This document shows, one piece after another, positions 63,821 through 64,000 of a stretch of DNA of 64,000 nucleotides (its first letter is position 1; the number at the start of each line of letters is the position of its first letter). The notes under the pieces were generated by a model. It saw nothing but the letters and a program-made list of their open reading frames with translations, did not search any database and had not been told where the DNA came from. The DNA lies in assembly GCA_002339265.1 (NCBI GenBank), contig DDKG01000004.1, positions 1 to 64,000 of the forward strand, written 5' to 3'. The translations under genes were made by a program, and so were the position numbers. The stretch is from Massilia sp. UBA2604 (GTDB lineage: Bacteria; Pseudomonadota; Gammaproteobacteria; Burkholderiales; Burkholderiaceae_D).

Positions 63821-64000
63821 TTGGATGCTCCTCAGGATAACGGTAAGGCATGCGCCGCTCGCCCAGTACCAGCGAGGTCGCGAAGGTGATCGTGCCCACC
63901 CGGCCCACGAACATGAGCAGGGCCAGCACCAGCTGGCCGGACACGGGCAGGTCGCCGGTGATGCCGGTCGACAGGCCGGCGCTGCCGAAGGCCGCGATCA
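63810..64000 (-). CDS. ktrB: TrkH/KtrB potassium transporter, C-terminal part
   Basis: The last 62 residues are present, continuing past the window edge. AAFGSAGLSTGITGDLPVSG is the fourth pore loop, with the selectivity-filter Gly in GLSTG, followed by the helix LVLALLMFVGRVGTITFATS and a short tail RMPYRYPEEHPIVG. It overlaps the ktrA start, so both are made from one mRNA. Confidence 0.88.
   Translation of the reverse strand, partial: IAAFGSAGLSTGITGDLPVSGQLVLALLMFVGRVGTITFATSLVLGERRMPYRYPEEHPIVG

Noticed and set aside
1..64000. CRISPR arrays and insertion sequences
   Set aside because: No regularly spaced repeats of 25-40 bases and no transposase gene with terminal repeats were seen; the short tandem units at 40678-40806 are protein-coding.

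Overview
The window is high-GC betaproteobacterial DNA, most likely Oxalobacteraceae (Massilia-like) judged from the flanking EAL, PtsJ, TonB-receptor and KtrAB-type genes. This is an inference from protein style; no 16S rRNA gene is present. About 57 kb of it is one apparently complete tailed-phage prophage (872-57985). It sits in the 3' end of a tRNA-Ser(UGA) gene and is bounded by a 14-bp direct repeat. Chromosomal DNA remains at the left edge (3' part of an EAL phosphodiesterase gene, then the tRNA) and at the right (the displaced tRNA terminator, ptsJ, an exported SAM hydroxide adenosyltransferase, a TonB-dependent receptor and the ktrA/ktrB potassium-uptake pair).

Layout of the prophage, left to right. 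(1) 953-8594, minus strand: a tightly overlapping early operon with an AlpA-type excisionase gene at its distal end, an Ea22-like protein, a NinX/DUF2591 protein, RdgC and many tiny proteins. (2) 8655-9454: a divergent promoter carrying repressor operators, a predicted ~300-nt structured RNA, then a small gene. (3) 9538-18651: lysogeny and accessory genes. These are a methyl-accepting chemotaxis protein, a KilA-N protein reminiscent of BstA with a predicted ~100-nt divergent small RNA, a SieB-like membrane protein, two zinc-ribbon/membrane paralogues flanking a lipoprotein, and two tandem large serine recombinases. (4) 18651-19659: a CI-like S24 repressor and a Cro/YdaS-like gene with an operator array. 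(5) 19734-27285: the rightward early operon (YdaT, HTH protein, Ref nuclease, Rha/KilAC antirepressor, replication proteins, PD-(D/E)XK nuclease), interrupted by an opposite-strand membrane protein. (6) 27329-29324: a Septu-like defence pair on the minus strand. (7) 29477-31971: a Q-like zinc-finger protein, a tRNA-Gly(UCC) gene, small proteins and an HNH nuclease. (8) 32405-53472: HK97-type packaging, head and tail genes of a siphovirus, including a programmed -1 frameshift in the tail chaperone and a 1977-residue tape measure protein. (9) 53472-55308: amidase, holin, lysozyme, Rz and Rz1. (10) 55235-57825: a LexA-controlled gene, a membrane protein and the P4-type tyrosine integrase next to attR.

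The regulatory logic can be read from the DNA. Sites close to TTAGGYATRCCTAA lie around the cI/cro promoters and again 10.7 kb away between the leftward operon and the structured RNA, so one repressor probably silences both early directions and the RNA. Intrinsic terminators recur between late genes, which fits an antitermination-driven late operon. Integrase and excisionase genes lie at opposite ends, beside matching pairs of TACCCCCAT repeats that look like integrase arm sites.

Accessory cargo with likely conversion or defence roles is prominent: the Septu pair, the KilA-N protein, the SieB-like protein, the chemotaxis receptor, the serine-recombinase pair, an SOS-box gene and several membrane proteins. 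The least explained element is the structured RNA at about 8724-9031.
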